Of a stretch of DNA of 64,000 nucleotides, positions 20,463 through 30,800 are shown piece by piece (the first letter of the stretch is position 1; every line of letters starts with the position of its first letter). The stretch is from Alteromonadaceae bacterium M269. Its GTDB lineage: Bacteria; Pseudomonadota; Gammaproteobacteria; Enterobacterales; Alteromonadaceae. The notes under the pieces are model-generated. The model made no database searches, had not been told where the DNA came from, and was given only the letters and a program-made list of their open reading frames with translations. Location: NCBI GenBank assembly GCA_004353515.1, contig SMNZ01000008.1, forward strand, positions 170,316-234,315. The letters run 5' to 3'. Position numbers and translations under genes: made by a program.

Positions 20463-20825
20463 ATGAAAAAATTTTTAATCTTGTTCACTGCAACAATATT
20501 AAGTCATAGCTTCTTAGCATCGGCAGAAGATGAAGCTATTGGAGAGGCTTGTCCAAGTGAATTTCATCAGCTTCCGTTGTTTCCAAACGCTAGGCTCTGT
20601 CAAATGTTTGATGATGCATTTCCTGCAACACTGACCTATCACGCAAATGTTGATATGAATGAAGCGGCGGCTTTTTACTTAGAACAACTTGGCTCAACAA
20701 CAAAAGATGCCAAAGTCAAAGGCCGACGTGTCCTGCACTTCGGTGACAATAACAACCCCATCGTTATCATCTCACCCGACGGCCAAGGCAGTCAGGTCGA
20801 CGTGCTAATGAAAGAGGCTCTTTAA
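20463..20825 (+). CDS. Small exported protein of unknown function
   Basis: I do not recognise the family. From the ATG at 20463 (MKKFLILFTATILSHSFLASAED) there is a clear Sec signal peptide cleaved after ASA. An in-frame ATG at 20448 would add five residues and is less signal-like. The mature part is about 98 residues with two cysteines (EACPSEFHQ, ARLCQMF), which could form a disulfide, and a C-terminal alpha/beta-like half (AAAFYLEQLG, NPIVIISPDGQGSQVDVLM). It stands alone between the CPBP gene and the DUF2726 gene. Confidence 0.7.
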   Translation: MKKFLILFTATILSHSFLASAEDEAIGEACPSEFHQLPLFPNARLCQMFDDAFPATLTYHANVDMNEAAAFYLEQLGSTTKDAKVKGRRVLHFGDNNNPIVIISPDGQGSQVDVLMKEAL

Positions 20826-20929
20826 AACCTGCTCTTTTAGATCACAACTTGGCACTGCACTTGCTCTATCCATACTATGGTTGACCTAGCGTCAAACTTT
20901 TGTCGTTTTTACGTTTTAGAGGAAATAGT

Positions 20930-21502
20930 ATGGAACTCGCAATTGTTCTCATGATCTTATTAATTGTCGTCGCTGTTGGCGCAATAAAGCTAAATGAAAA
21001 TACGCTGGCTTTCCCTTTCAAAAAGAAAACAAACCTTTTCACACCGACAGAACGCTCGTTCCTGCAACTTATTGAAGCTGCCGTTGGTAACCAATATAAG
21101 GTGATTTGTAGAGTCAAAGTTTCAGATATCCTTGCTGTTCGCCAAGGTACTGATAAAAGAACCAGCAGAACAGCAGCTCTGCGAGCGGCAGGCAAACAAC
21201 TCGATTTTGTCTTATGTTCGAAAGAAGATATGAGCCCAGTCGTCGCTATCGACCTAGTTCATCAGAACGGAAAAGATGGGTATAAAACACAGAGAGATTG
21301 GTTCATTAGCGGATCTCTTGACGCAGCTCGTATTCCACACGTTAGAATCAAGGTGAAATCGGGCTACAGACCACAAGACATTAGAGAGTGCATTAACGCT
21401 AAATTAGCACCTATGTTGTACAAAGAGCCTAAAGAACCTATCGTCAAAGGTACTAATAGCAAGGGCGAAAAAGCGACACTTATTAATCCAGTAGCGGCTT
21501 AA
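20930..21502 (+). CDS. Membrane-anchored DUF2726 protein
   Basis: The 190-residue protein (ATG at 20930, preceded by GAGGAAATAGT) starts with one membrane segment (LAIVLMILLIVVAVGAI). A DUF2726 domain follows over about residues 35-165: LFTPTERSFLQLIEAAVG, KQLDFVLCSKEDMSPVVAIDLV. The latter resembles a restriction-endonuclease-like beta hairpin (D-F-V...A-I-D), and some DUF2726 proteins are thought to be nuclease-related. The function is unknown. Confidence 0.75.
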   Translation: MELAIVLMILLIVVAVGAIKLNENTLAFPFKKKTNLFTPTERSFLQLIEAAVGNQYKVICRVKVSDILAVRQGTDKRTSRTAALRAAGKQLDFVLCSKEDMSPVVAIDLVHQNGKDGYKTQRDWFISGSLDAARIPHVRIKVKSGYRPQDIRECINAKLAPMLYKEPKEPIVKGTNSKGEKATLINPVAA

Positions 21503-21534
21503 TAAACGCTTAGCAAAACCATTCTGTAAGATTT

Positions 21535-21568
21535 CAGAAAAGCACTGAACCTCTACAGTGTTTTTCTG
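21535..21568 (+). terminator. Rho-independent terminator, probably bidirectional
   Basis: A 13-bp stem with one G-T pair (21535-21547 with 21556-21568) has an A-rich left arm and T-rich right arm. It lies 33 bp after the DUF2726 gene. Confidence 0.8.
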
Positions 21569-21687
21569 ATTGACCCCGTATCATCGGGCATTCATCTTTT
21601 GTAAACCTTCAAAAGCTGCAAAGCATTGTCAGATTCTGTATATTTGCGCTCTTTTCTATTTATAACTGAATCAGTATAGGTTAAGCA

Positions 21688-22215
21688 GTGCAGTATCGAA
21701 GAATCAGCCGACACTTTCATTTATGGGCTGCACTGGTCATTTTCATCCCTGTGGTTATTGTTATTGCTACGGGTATTTTACTCCAAGTCAAAAAGGAGTT
21801 TGATTGGATCCAGCCGGCTACACAAAAAGTCACTCAAAAAGAACTCAATATAAGCTTTGAGCAAATACTTGCTGCAGCTTCAACTATTTCGGAAGCTGAA
21901 ATAACCAGCTGGCAAGATATTGACCGATTAGACGTTCGCCCTAACAAAGGCATTATCAAAATTCAGTCGAAAAATAATTGGGAAATCCAAATAAGCACAG
22001 CTGATGCCTCGATACTACAAACAGCTTATCGTCGCTCAGATACCATCGAAGCTATCCATGACGGCAGCTGGTTTTTTGAGGGTGCAAAGCTATGGATATT
22101 TCTTCCTGCCGCGATTGTACTCTTTCTTATTTGGCTCAGTGGCTGCGTTATGCTTTACACGACAATGCGTAGCAAATACAAAAAGCGCAACCATCAAAAG
22201 AATAGAGATGCTTAA
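21688..22215 (+). CDS. PepSY-domain inner-membrane protein
   Basis: The 175-residue protein starts with GTG 21688. It has an N-terminal membrane helix with FHLWAALVIFIPVVIVIATGILL, a periplasmic PepSY-like stretch (ISFEQILAAASTISEAEITSWQDIDRLDVRPNKGIIKI) and a second membrane helix near the C-terminus (LWIFLPAAIVLFLIWLSGCVML). Such short PepSY proteins frequently sit beside TonB-dependent receptors and are linked to iron or heme uptake. Here one lies next to, and convergent with, such a receptor. Confidence 0.82.
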   Translation: MQYRRISRHFHLWAALVIFIPVVIVIATGILLQVKKEFDWIQPATQKVTQKELNISFEQILAAASTISEAEITSWQDIDRLDVRPNKGIIKIQSKNNWEIQISTADASILQTAYRRSDTIEAIHDGSWFFEGAKLWIFLPAAIVLFLIWLSGCVMLYTTMRSKYKKRNHQKNRDA

Positions 22216-22288
22216 TCGATCTCAAATTTGCAAAAAAGGGCGACTAACTATCCACTAAAAGCCAGTATTTGATTAGGCTATTGCTGAA

Positions 22289-24187
22289 CTAATTGGCTTT
22301 ATAAGTGAGTTTAAGCTGCAAGTCTCGCCCTCTAGCCAAAGGTGACAAATCATCGGTACTCTGTAGATAATCTCTATCAGTTAAATTATTAAGGCTCGCT
22401 GTTAGAGACAGTTGGTTATTCAACTGGTAAGAAACTCCCGCATTTATTGCAAAAACGGAGCTGACAGGCTGCTCTCCAGGTCCAAACTCACTTTTAGATT
22501 GCCTAAAGGATAACTGCCCAAAGAGTCCCCACTTCCCAATTTGGTAATTTGATATGAGTTGATGTTGATTAGGGCTGATATCAGCGACTTCATTACTATC
22601 CTGATCTTCACCATCAAGCCACTGCCCGCCTAATCTAAGGTTAAGACGTTCATTAGCCTGCCAGATAAAATCATAACTAGCGCCGATTATGTCTGCTTGC
22701 TGTAAGTTCCTGAACTGCAGAACATCTTCTGATACTTCAAGTCGTTCTATATAGTTATCAATTTGCTGAGCAAATAACTGGAATTCTGCAGATAGATTTT
22801 CATTTTGGTAATACAGCGTTGTTTGAATATTCACGCTTTGCTCAGTATCTAGATTCGGATCACCGAGAATAAGGCCACGAGGAGTTTCACCGTTAAAGAA
22901 CAGCTCGCTCAACTCCGGTGTACGATAAGCAGAGCTAACGTAGAAACTTGAAGACCAGCTCCCAGCTAACGGAATATTAACCCCAACAAAACCACTGATA
23001 TTAACGTCTGTTAAACTTTCTTCATTGCTTTCTAAACGTCTCCAACCTAAGCGAGTTCCAAAAGCAAGCGAGTAAGAGCCAAAGTCTCTCGAAGCATCAG
23101 ACACTATGCTGATATCTTGAGTGTTCCCATCCAAGGTAACATTATCGAAAACTAGCTGATCATCAGGGGTTAGTTCCCGCTCTGTCGCTTTGACATCAGC
23201 ACGTCCCTGGAACTCTGCTCGCCAATTTATTAGCCAATCCTTCCAATGTTCAGCGCGGCCAATTTTTGCCCCGTAATCAAAAGAATCATTACGAACTTGA
23301 TTGAATCGAGAGCCAATACGCTCAATATCGGTATCAAGACGTGATTTATGCCAATAAACAGACAGATCAATGTCATTGATTAGAAAGTTGAGCTTGCCTA
23401 ACCAATGATCATTGGTTGGATAAGTGGTTATACGCCTATCAGGAAAGTCACTAGCCGATTTACCAATATTATTTCCTTCGCTATATAGCGTAAAAACTTC
23501 GGTCAAAATGGGGTGATCAACCTTCGCTCGAATTACGGCACTGTGCTGTTCAAACTGATCAAATAACGGTGTTCCGTTTGCAGACTCCCCGTTTGCAGCA
23601 TTACGTGTATTAACCAAAACATCAACCTGACCAAATCGGTCGAGATAGCTGAGGTTACGCTGGCTTTGATTAGTACCATAGCCTACAGACAACTCTGTCG
23701 AGTCTGGGGATTTCAACGAAAAACCAACACCACCGCCTATTGCACCTGATCCTAAGTAGGTTGAAGCTGCACCACTGGCAATAAAAGCCTGTTCAATAAA
23801 GTCCGGCGCCACAAACTCAGCCGCAGTGCCGGCGCGCCTGTCGGTAAAGATTGGAATTCCTTCAACTAAGGTTTGTACCCGCCTGCGTGCAAAGCCTCTA
23901 ATATTGATGACTTGAAGTTGTCCTCCTTGCCCATTGAAACTAACAGTAGGCTCTTGCACCAATAAGTCTGCGAGTTGGTTAGCTGCATAGTTGTTCTCAG
24001 TCTTAACTGTGGACTGCGGTAATATGCGCTGTAGGGTGCTGTAAAATAACGGTGTTTCGCCTTTGACAGTAATGCGTTCAACATCATTTGCCATAACAGC
24101 TTGCCCATATAACAAACTCATAGAAGCAAAAATGAAACGCTTGGGGTGAAACTCAGTAAAGAACCTTTTAGGATAAAAGTACCACAA
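22289..24187 (-). CDS. TonB-dependent outer-membrane receptor
   Basis: The 632-residue protein has a plug domain (ANQLADLLVQEPTVSFNGQGGQLQVINIRGFARRRVQTLVEGIP) and a C-terminal 22-strand-type barrel with alternating aromatic strands. It ends with RGRDLQLKLTYKAN, whose final residue is Asn rather than the usual aromatic. The start is uncertain: TTG 24187 gives a charged n-region before SMSLLYGQAVMA, while the ATG at 24121 leaves almost no signal peptide. The substrate cannot be read from the sequence; the PepSY neighbour hints at iron or heme. A terminator-like hairpin of the upstream gene lies just before it. Confidence 0.88.
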   Translation of the reverse strand: MWYFYPKRFFTEFHPKRFIFASMSLLYGQAVMANDVERITVKGETPLFYSTLQRILPQSTVKTENNYAANQLADLLVQEPTVSFNGQGGQLQVINIRGFARRRVQTLVEGIPIFTDRRAGTAAEFVAPDFIEQAFIASGAASTYLGSGAIGGGVGFSLKSPDSTELSVGYGTNQSQRNLSYLDRFGQVDVLVNTRNAANGESANGTPLFDQFEQHSAVIRAKVDHPILTEVFTLYSEGNNIGKSASDFPDRRITTYPTNDHWLGKLNFLINDIDLSVYWHKSRLDTDIERIGSRFNQVRNDSFDYGAKIGRAEHWKDWLINWRAEFQGRADVKATERELTPDDQLVFDNVTLDGNTQDISIVSDASRDFGSYSLAFGTRLGWRRLESNEESLTDVNISGFVGVNIPLAGSWSSSFYVSSAYRTPELSELFFNGETPRGLILGDPNLDTEQSVNIQTTLYYQNENLSAEFQLFAQQIDNYIERLEVSEDVLQFRNLQQADIIGASYDFIWQANERLNLRLGGQWLDGEDQDSNEVADISPNQHQLISNYQIGKWGLFGQLSFRQSKSEFGPGEQPVSSVFAINAGVSYQLNNQLSLTASLNNLTDRDYLQSTDDLSPLARGRDLQLKLTYKAN

Positions 24188-24208
24188 AATACAATAAACT
24201 CTGGCTAA

Positions 24209-24240
24209 AAAATAAAAGGCACCTTCGAAGAAGGCGCCTT
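24209..24240 (-). terminator. Rho-independent terminator of the propeller-protein gene at 24259
   Basis: On the reverse strand an 8-bp stem AAGGCGCC/GGTGCCTT (with one G-T pair) is followed by a T-rich tract. It lies about 20 bp beyond the stop of the 24259-27534 gene. Confidence 0.8.
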
Positions 24241-24258
24241 AGTTATTATAATGAATGA

Positions 24259-27200
24259 TTAAGGTGTTTTGACAGTATCAACGCTCTTCAACAAATTAAG
24301 GTTTGACGATTCAAACGCTTGATTAAACTTCGCAACTTCATCAGATAGCAAAGCATTAACTGCAGTTACGCGTTCATCCAAATGGCGACGAGCAATCTTC
24401 ATAAACTCCTTAGCAGTTGCAGAAGGCGCACCGTAGTGACTACCTAAGAAGAAAGCTACACGTCCCATCTTACTATTTAACGTAAAGCTACTATCAACAA
24501 TACCCACAGCATCCGACGGTGTTCTAATCTGCTTATCCTGCTCTTTAATCAACTTAAGCACTTCATCAGCTTGCTTATTTAGCTTAGTCAGCGGGTGTTC
24601 TTCCTTATCTTCAACATCTTCTAAAGCCACTTTTGCCTTGCTTTTCACAAGCTCAATATTCGCTTTAGTATCCGTCAACGCATGAATCATATCTGATACA
24701 GTATTTTGCATCGCCAAATACTCTTTCATCATCTTCTGTCTTTCCGCAAGCGCTCCTGAATCCAATGAATAACGAGGATCTTGTAATACATTAGCCGTAC
24801 CAATCACTTCGTTATCGTTCAGTGTTACCTTAAAGGTATAAGTACCTGGCAATGCCTGAATGAAGCCTGAAGGAAGAATATCTTTATCTTCTTTAGGCTC
24901 GTTGCCTGGTAAAGGTCTCGCACCATCCAAATTCATGGGCCAAACAATACGGTTAACACCTTGCTTAAGCGTTGTAATGAAAGTACGAACAACCTGACCA
25001 TTCGAGTCGCTCACTTCAACGCGAGCTTTGGCTGACGGATCTTTTTTACCTTCTAAAGACTCGTCCTTATCATCTTTTTTAGCTGCCTTTTCCTGGCGTA
25101 ATTTGATGCTACGAGCTTTTTCCTTATCTGCATCTGGGTGTTCTAAGAAATCACCAGAGGCCATCACTGTAAGAACAACACCAAAGTCTTCATTCTCTCC
25201 AGCAAAAGCACCACTACCCCAGAAACGCGTGCTAGGCGCTCGATTCGCTGTGTATTGCTGGCCATCGGTCGTTGACAATAACGCTAGCGGTTCTTTAAAG
25301 CTGTCGTCATTTAAACCACGAAGCGCACTGTAATCATCAATCACAATCACAGAACGACCATGAGTTCCTAGCACCAAGTCGTTTTCACGTTCTTGGATAG
25401 CCATATCCATAACAGAAACTGTTGGAACGCCCTGAGTAAACTTAAACCACTCTTCACCGCCAGACGTTGAAACATAAAGGCCAAGTTCGGTTCCCAAGAA
25501 TAGAAGGTTAGGATCGACGTGATCTTGCTGAATTGACAGCGCATAACCTCTTAGGTTTTTATCACCGATGTTTCTGAATCTTGATCCATAGCTCTCAATT
25601 TTGTAGACATAGCTCGTCATGTCACCGCGTCTATGGTTATCAAAAACAACATATGCTTCATCAGCTTTATGTGGTGACGGCTCTATGTGAGGAACCCAAG
25701 TATTTTTTGGAACACCTCTCACTTTGTTTTCTATGCTTTTCCAGGTTTTTCCACCATCTTGTGTGACATGAATACGGCCATCATCTGTACCTACCCAGAT
25801 AACACCTTGTTTCACTGTACTAGGAGCAATAGTTACAATACTGGTAAAGTTCTCTGCTGCTGTAACATCAGAAGTCAAGCCACCAGAATCCTTGAAACGC
25901 TGCCAGTCTTTGTTGTCGGTTGTCATATCACCTGAGATGACTTGCCAGGAGGCACCGCGATCCGTTGACTTATGAACATACTGACTACCGTAGTAAATTG
26001 TACTCGCATCAAATGGGTCTTGCGCTAAGCCAGCATTCCAGTTGAAGCGTAGCTCTTTTTCAGTGCCATCATCATTTAATGGCGGATTAGGACGAATGAG
26101 TTTTTGTTCACCCGTTTTCAGGTCCCAACTCACCAAGTTACCGCCTTGCGACATTGCGTAACCAGCTTCATTGTTATCAGGGAAAGGCATTGCATCAAAA
26201 CCATCGCCAAAGCCAATTTCCTGCCAATGTACACTGCGAATACCGCCTGTATTCCAAACTTCCGCTGGACCACGCCATGTACCATTATCCTGCAAACCAC
26301 CATAGATATTGTATGGATGGGCATCATCTACACGGATATGGTAGAACTGCGATACGGGCAGATTTTGAACATAGCGCCAAGTGTCCGCTTTATCCTGCGT
26401 AATCGCGATACCGCCATCATTACCCAAAATGAGGTGATCAGAATTGTTCGGGTTCAACCACAAAGTATGATTATCAATATGGATAGTATTGCCTGCTGCA
26501 CAACAATTAACTTGTGCAATAGGTGAGAACGTTTTACCGCCATCAATAGAGCGGCGAATGCGAGTTGCGATGTTGTAAACGATATTGTCGTTATTTGGAT
26601 CAACTTCAAGCTCAGAATAATAGAAAGGCCTATCCGCAACACCTGACTCAGTGTTCACCTTTGTCCAAGTATCGCCGCCATCATCTGAACGGATTAAAGC
26701 ACTCTTCTTAGCTTCAACCAACGTATAAATTCTATTTGGGTTGCTACGAGAAGGAGCTATAACCATACGACCCAGGTTGCCAGCCGGAAGACCATCTTCC
26801 TCTGTCTTGCGGGTCCAGTTTTCACCACCATCTATCGAAACATATAAACCAGAACCTTCACCACCAGACTCAAAACGGTATGGCCAACGCCTGAATTGCC
26901 ACATCGCGGCATAGAGTTTATTCGGGTTACTTGGATCCATTTTGACATCCGTTGCACCCGTTTTTTCATCAACATAAAGAACTTTTTTCCAGCTCTTTCC
27001 ACCATCGACTGTCTTATACAAACCACGGTCTGTATTCTCTGACCACAAAGTCCCTAGCGCAGCAACATAGGCAACATTCGGATTTGTTGGGTCAAGTGCA
27101 ATGCGATTGATACGCTCAGTGCCTTCTAACCCAATCTTCTTCCAGGTTTTACCACCATCAATCGATTTGAACATTCCTCCACCATATGACGTGGAGTTAC

Positions 27201-27534
27201 GCGTATTACCTTCGCCTGTGCCTACCCAAATAACACTTGGGTTATTTTGATCAATGGCGATGGCACCTATAGAGGCAAATTCTTGATCATCAAAGATAGG
27301 TTCCCAACTAAGACCTGCATTAATTGATTTCCACAATCCACCGGTTGCAGTTCCGGCATAGATAATATTGGGATTTGAAACAACAGCTTCAATATCTGTT
27401 ATACGACCACTAGTTGCGGCGGGGCCAACAGCTCTGGCTTTGAGACCGGCGAGTAAATCACTGTCGATTGCAGCGGCTTGCTGTGATGCTAACCCTAAGG
27501 TCGCCCATGCTGCTAATTGGATCAGTTTTTTCAT
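24259..27534 (-). CDS. Large secreted BNR/sortilin-type beta-propeller protein
   Basis: The 1091-residue protein has a signal peptide (LIQLAAWATLGLASQQAAA). The N-terminal 700 residues are a multi-blade propeller with many BNR/Asp-box repeats (SINAGLSWEP, SIDGGKTWKK, STDRGASWQV, TQDGGKTWKS). The C-terminal 350 residues hold a beta domain (RIVWPMNLDGARPLPGNE) and a long helical, Lys/Glu-rich region. Such proteins are often annotated as glycosyl hydrolase or VPS10-domain proteins, but no catalytic residues can be assigned. It is a paralogue of the next upstream gene at 27814-31110 and in the same orientation. A role in extracellular polymer or peptide binding is inference. Confidence 0.85.
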   Translation of the reverse strand: MKKLIQLAAWATLGLASQQAAAIDSDLLAGLKARAVGPAATSGRITDIEAVVSNPNIIYAGTATGGLWKSINAGLSWEPIFDDQEFASIGAIAIDQNNPSVIWVGTGEGNTRNSTSYGGGMFKSIDGGKTWKKIGLEGTERINRIALDPTNPNVAYVAALGTLWSENTDRGLYKTVDGGKSWKKVLYVDEKTGATDVKMDPSNPNKLYAAMWQFRRWPYRFESGGEGSGLYVSIDGGENWTRKTEEDGLPAGNLGRMVIAPSRSNPNRIYTLVEAKKSALIRSDDGGDTWTKVNTESGVADRPFYYSELEVDPNNDNIVYNIATRIRRSIDGGKTFSPIAQVNCCAAGNTIHIDNHTLWLNPNNSDHLILGNDGGIAITQDKADTWRYVQNLPVSQFYHIRVDDAHPYNIYGGLQDNGTWRGPAEVWNTGGIRSVHWQEIGFGDGFDAMPFPDNNEAGYAMSQGGNLVSWDLKTGEQKLIRPNPPLNDDGTEKELRFNWNAGLAQDPFDASTIYYGSQYVHKSTDRGASWQVISGDMTTDNKDWQRFKDSGGLTSDVTAAENFTSIVTIAPSTVKQGVIWVGTDDGRIHVTQDGGKTWKSIENKVRGVPKNTWVPHIEPSPHKADEAYVVFDNHRRGDMTSYVYKIESYGSRFRNIGDKNLRGYALSIQQDHVDPNLLFLGTELGLYVSTSGGEEWFKFTQGVPTVSVMDMAIQERENDLVLGTHGRSVIVIDDYSALRGLNDDSFKEPLALLSTTDGQQYTANRAPSTRFWGSGAFAGENEDFGVVLTVMASGDFLEHPDADKEKARSIKLRQEKAAKKDDKDESLEGKKDPSAKARVEVSDSNGQVVRTFITTLKQGVNRIVWPMNLDGARPLPGNEPKEDKDILPSGFIQALPGTYTFKVTLNDNEVIGTANVLQDPRYSLDSGALAERQKMMKEYLAMQNTVSDMIHALTDTKANIELVKSKAKVALEDVEDKEEHPLTKLNKQADEVLKLIKEQDKQIRTPSDAVGIVDSSFTLNSKMGRVAFFLGSHYGAPSATAKEFMKIARRHLDERVTAVNALLSDEVAKFNQAFESSNLNLLKSVDTVKTP

Positions 27535-27577
27535 AGGTTGTCCTGATTTATTATTTTTAAGTGAAACAAAATAGCTT

Positions 27578-27772
27578 GATACCCGTCATCCTTGAAAATA
27601 CCTGTTGTTGGCTGCACTCTCTCACCACAATCACTTAGCTCACCTAAGCTCATATGGATGATGTAATACGTCCTGTATTTCACGAGTGCCATCCAATGGA
27701 TGTTCAAATACATTCCTGATGTATTTGTCCTTCACTTGCCGCCGCCATGCATTCCCAAGGATGACGGGTATC
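27578..27772. mobile_element. MITE-like element with perfect 17-bp terminal inverted repeats
   Basis: The ends GATACCCGTCATCCTTG (27578-27594) and CAAGGATGACGGGTATC (27756-27772) are exact reverse complements and enclose 195 bp with no credible gene. It lies between the two paralogous propeller genes. No clear target-site duplication is visible in the flanks, so the transposition history is not proven. No other full copy was seen in the window. Confidence 0.65.
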
Positions 27773-27813
27773 TACAATTCGCGAGACATATTAATCCCGC
27801 TAACTCACACAAT

Positions 27814-30800
27814 TTAAAGACTAGGTAAAGCCTGCCCCGAAACCCAAGGAGCCCCTGCCTTTTCTAACTTCTCTTCAAACGCTGGAATAGTTTTATTGAC
27901 CAGTGTATCCAATTCTTCCCTAAATGTAGCCATTTCTTCTTGGGCAATTTGTAAACTTCTTTTAAGTGTTGGTGTTGAGCCATAGGTCGAACGCGCCGTT
28001 CCGATACTCACTACACTTAACCTGCTATTGATCGAGGGTGCTGTGTCTTCACCTACTGCACGCTTAGCTTTCAATCCATTAAGCTGACGATCCAGTCTGT
28101 TTACCGTATCTCGAATGGCTTCGTAATCAGAATCCAGCTCTCCAGGAGCTGCTCTTGAAAGGCTAATTGCACGTTCTAATAGTGGCAGACGCTCATTTGT
28201 TTGCGTAAGCACTCGTCCTAACGCACTCGATACACGTTGTGCATCTGCAAGTTCTTGCCAGAACGCAACCGCTTGCTCTGGCGCAGAACCAGGCAACGCG
28301 CCTTTACGCAATTGTTCTACAACAAACGTTTGCGGCTCTTGAAGTTCAGTGACCACACCATCAACTTCTTTAGATAAGCTAACGCTATATGTGCCAGGCA
28401 CAACAAGTGAACCGCTCGACTCACCATTGGCACTATTTATTGCATTTGGTGCAGGATAACGTAAATCCCAAGCTGTACGATGGAAGCCTTTTTTAGTCTC
28501 ACCTTTGATCCGGCGAATCACATTTCCTTGATTATCTCTTACTGTTAACCAGATGCTGGGAGCTTTCTCTGATTCTTCAGCTTCAACGGCGTCCCACCCT
28601 GGAAATGAAACAGCTTTCTTCGCTTTTCGAAGCGCCTTTTCACCTTCTTTGCGCTTATCTTTTAAGGTTTTCAAACTATCTTTCAAGTAGTAAGTGAATA
28701 CCGCTCCATAAGGTGGGTTCTCTGCCGCATAGTGACTCGCACCGGCCGATCCTTTTTCACTAAAACCGAGTGAGAAACGTTCGATATACCAAAGCGCTTT
28801 TCTGGTTGGGAATAACACAGCTTCTTCGCCAAGGGCTTCTTCAGATATGGTACGAAGCGCGCTGTAATCATCGAGGATGAAGAATCCACGACCAAATGAA
28901 GCTGCAACTAAATCATTTTCTCTTCGTTGAATTGCCAAATCACGAACACCAACAGTAGGCATACCACCATTGAGTTCGATCCACTTCTCGCCTCCTGATA
29001 CGGAGAAGAAGACTCCAAACTCTGTAGCAGCGAAGAGCAGTTCAGGGTTGACGTGATCTTGAACGAGACGGAAAACCAAATGCTTATCTGGTAACGAACC
29101 GCCAATAGATTTCCAGGTTTTCCCTTTGTTCGTACTCTTATAGAGGTAAGGCGTGAAATCACCAAACTTGTGATTATCTAAAGAAACATAAACAGTATTC
29201 TCATCAAATAAATCAGCTTTAATATCGTTTATGAAAGCTGTACTAGGTACTTTAGGCAGTTTGCTGACATCAATTCTACGCCAGCTTTGTCCACCATTTT
29301 CCGTCATTTGAATTGAACCATCATCAGTACCAGCATAGATAAGCCCTTCCTTAACAGGTGACTCCGCAAGTGAAGTAATAGTGCTGTACTGAGACATTGC
29401 AAGAAGATCCCAAGAGCCATCCCAACTCTGAGTTGAGCCCATAATGGGCTGTTCTATGCGTTCAAGATTTTTGGTTAGGTCACCAGAAATAGGTGTCCAG
29501 CTATCCCCCCTGTCTTCTGAGCGCCATACTCGATGCGAAGCAAAATAAAGTCTTGTAGGTTTGTGAGGACTAACTAATATTGGCGCATCCCAATTAAAAC
29601 GCTCGCTGGGTTCACCGGCTTCGGGCTGAGGTTGAATATAAACAACTTCCCCTGTTGTGCGGTCTAAGCGCGTTAAATTACCTTGCTGCCATTCCGCATA
29701 AACAATATCTGGATTTCCTGGTTCAGTTGCTGGTTGGTGTCCATCAGCAAAAAGGACCACTTCCCAATCAGAGTTCATAATACCGTGGCCGCTATCAGTT
29801 CGAGATGGGCCTCCCTGCGTATTATTATCCTGAGTTCCGCCATAAACGTTATAAAATGGCAGTGCATCATCAACGGCAACTTTGTAGTATTGAGTCAACG
29901 GCAGATTTGAGATAAAACGCCAGTTATCGCCGTCATCAAAACTTTCATAAATACCACCATCTGATCCCATCAAGAGGTAATTTTCATTATTAGCTAAGAA
30001 AGTCAAAGAGTGGTTATCAGAGTGTTTATGCTCTTCTTTCATAGTAGTGAAGGTTTTTCCACCATCTAATGAGATCTGCATGCGTACACCAGCAAGATAA
30101 ATACGATCGAAGTGATGAGGGCTCGCGTAGAGCTCTTGGTAATAATGAGGGCCTGTTCCACCAGCCGTTGCATTTGCACCTTTAACCCAAGAAGCTCCTC
30201 TATTATCTGAACGATAAACTGCACCGGTCCTTCGCTCTAATTCAATAGCAGCATAAACAACATCCGGCTTTTGAGGCGAAATTGCTAAACCGATCTTGCC
30301 CATTTCACCTTTAGGCAAGCCTGTTTTAAGTTCAGTCCAAGTTTCACCACCATCTTCGGATCGATGAATACCTGAATTAGGGCCACTGCCATAATAAGCA
30401 GCAACAGTGCGATGCTTTTGCCATGTCGCAGCATAAAGTCGATCAGGGTTTCTAGGGTCGATAAGCAAGTCTGTCACACCAGTCCATTCATTATCGCCTA
30501 ATACTTTCTTCCAGTCCTTACCACCGTCTGTGGTTTTATAAAGGCCACGCTCATCACCTTTATTCCAAAGAGGGCCTTGCGCAGCCACCCAAACAGTATT
30601 TGGGTCTTCTGGGTGAACAATAATTTCAGAAATATGCTCTGTCTTCGCTAACCCCATATTCTCCCAGGTTTTACCGCCATCTTGGCTACGATAAACACCA
30701 TCACCGAAGCTGATATGCCTTCCACCAACGTTTTCACCAGTACCTACCCAAACGGTGTTTGAATTAGAGGGGTCGATAGTAATTGTGCCAATAGCATAAA

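Noticed and set aside
26104-26526. 140-residue forward ORF opposite the propeller gene
   Set aside because: Shadow of the strongly supported reverse-strand propeller protein; no ribosome site or domain.
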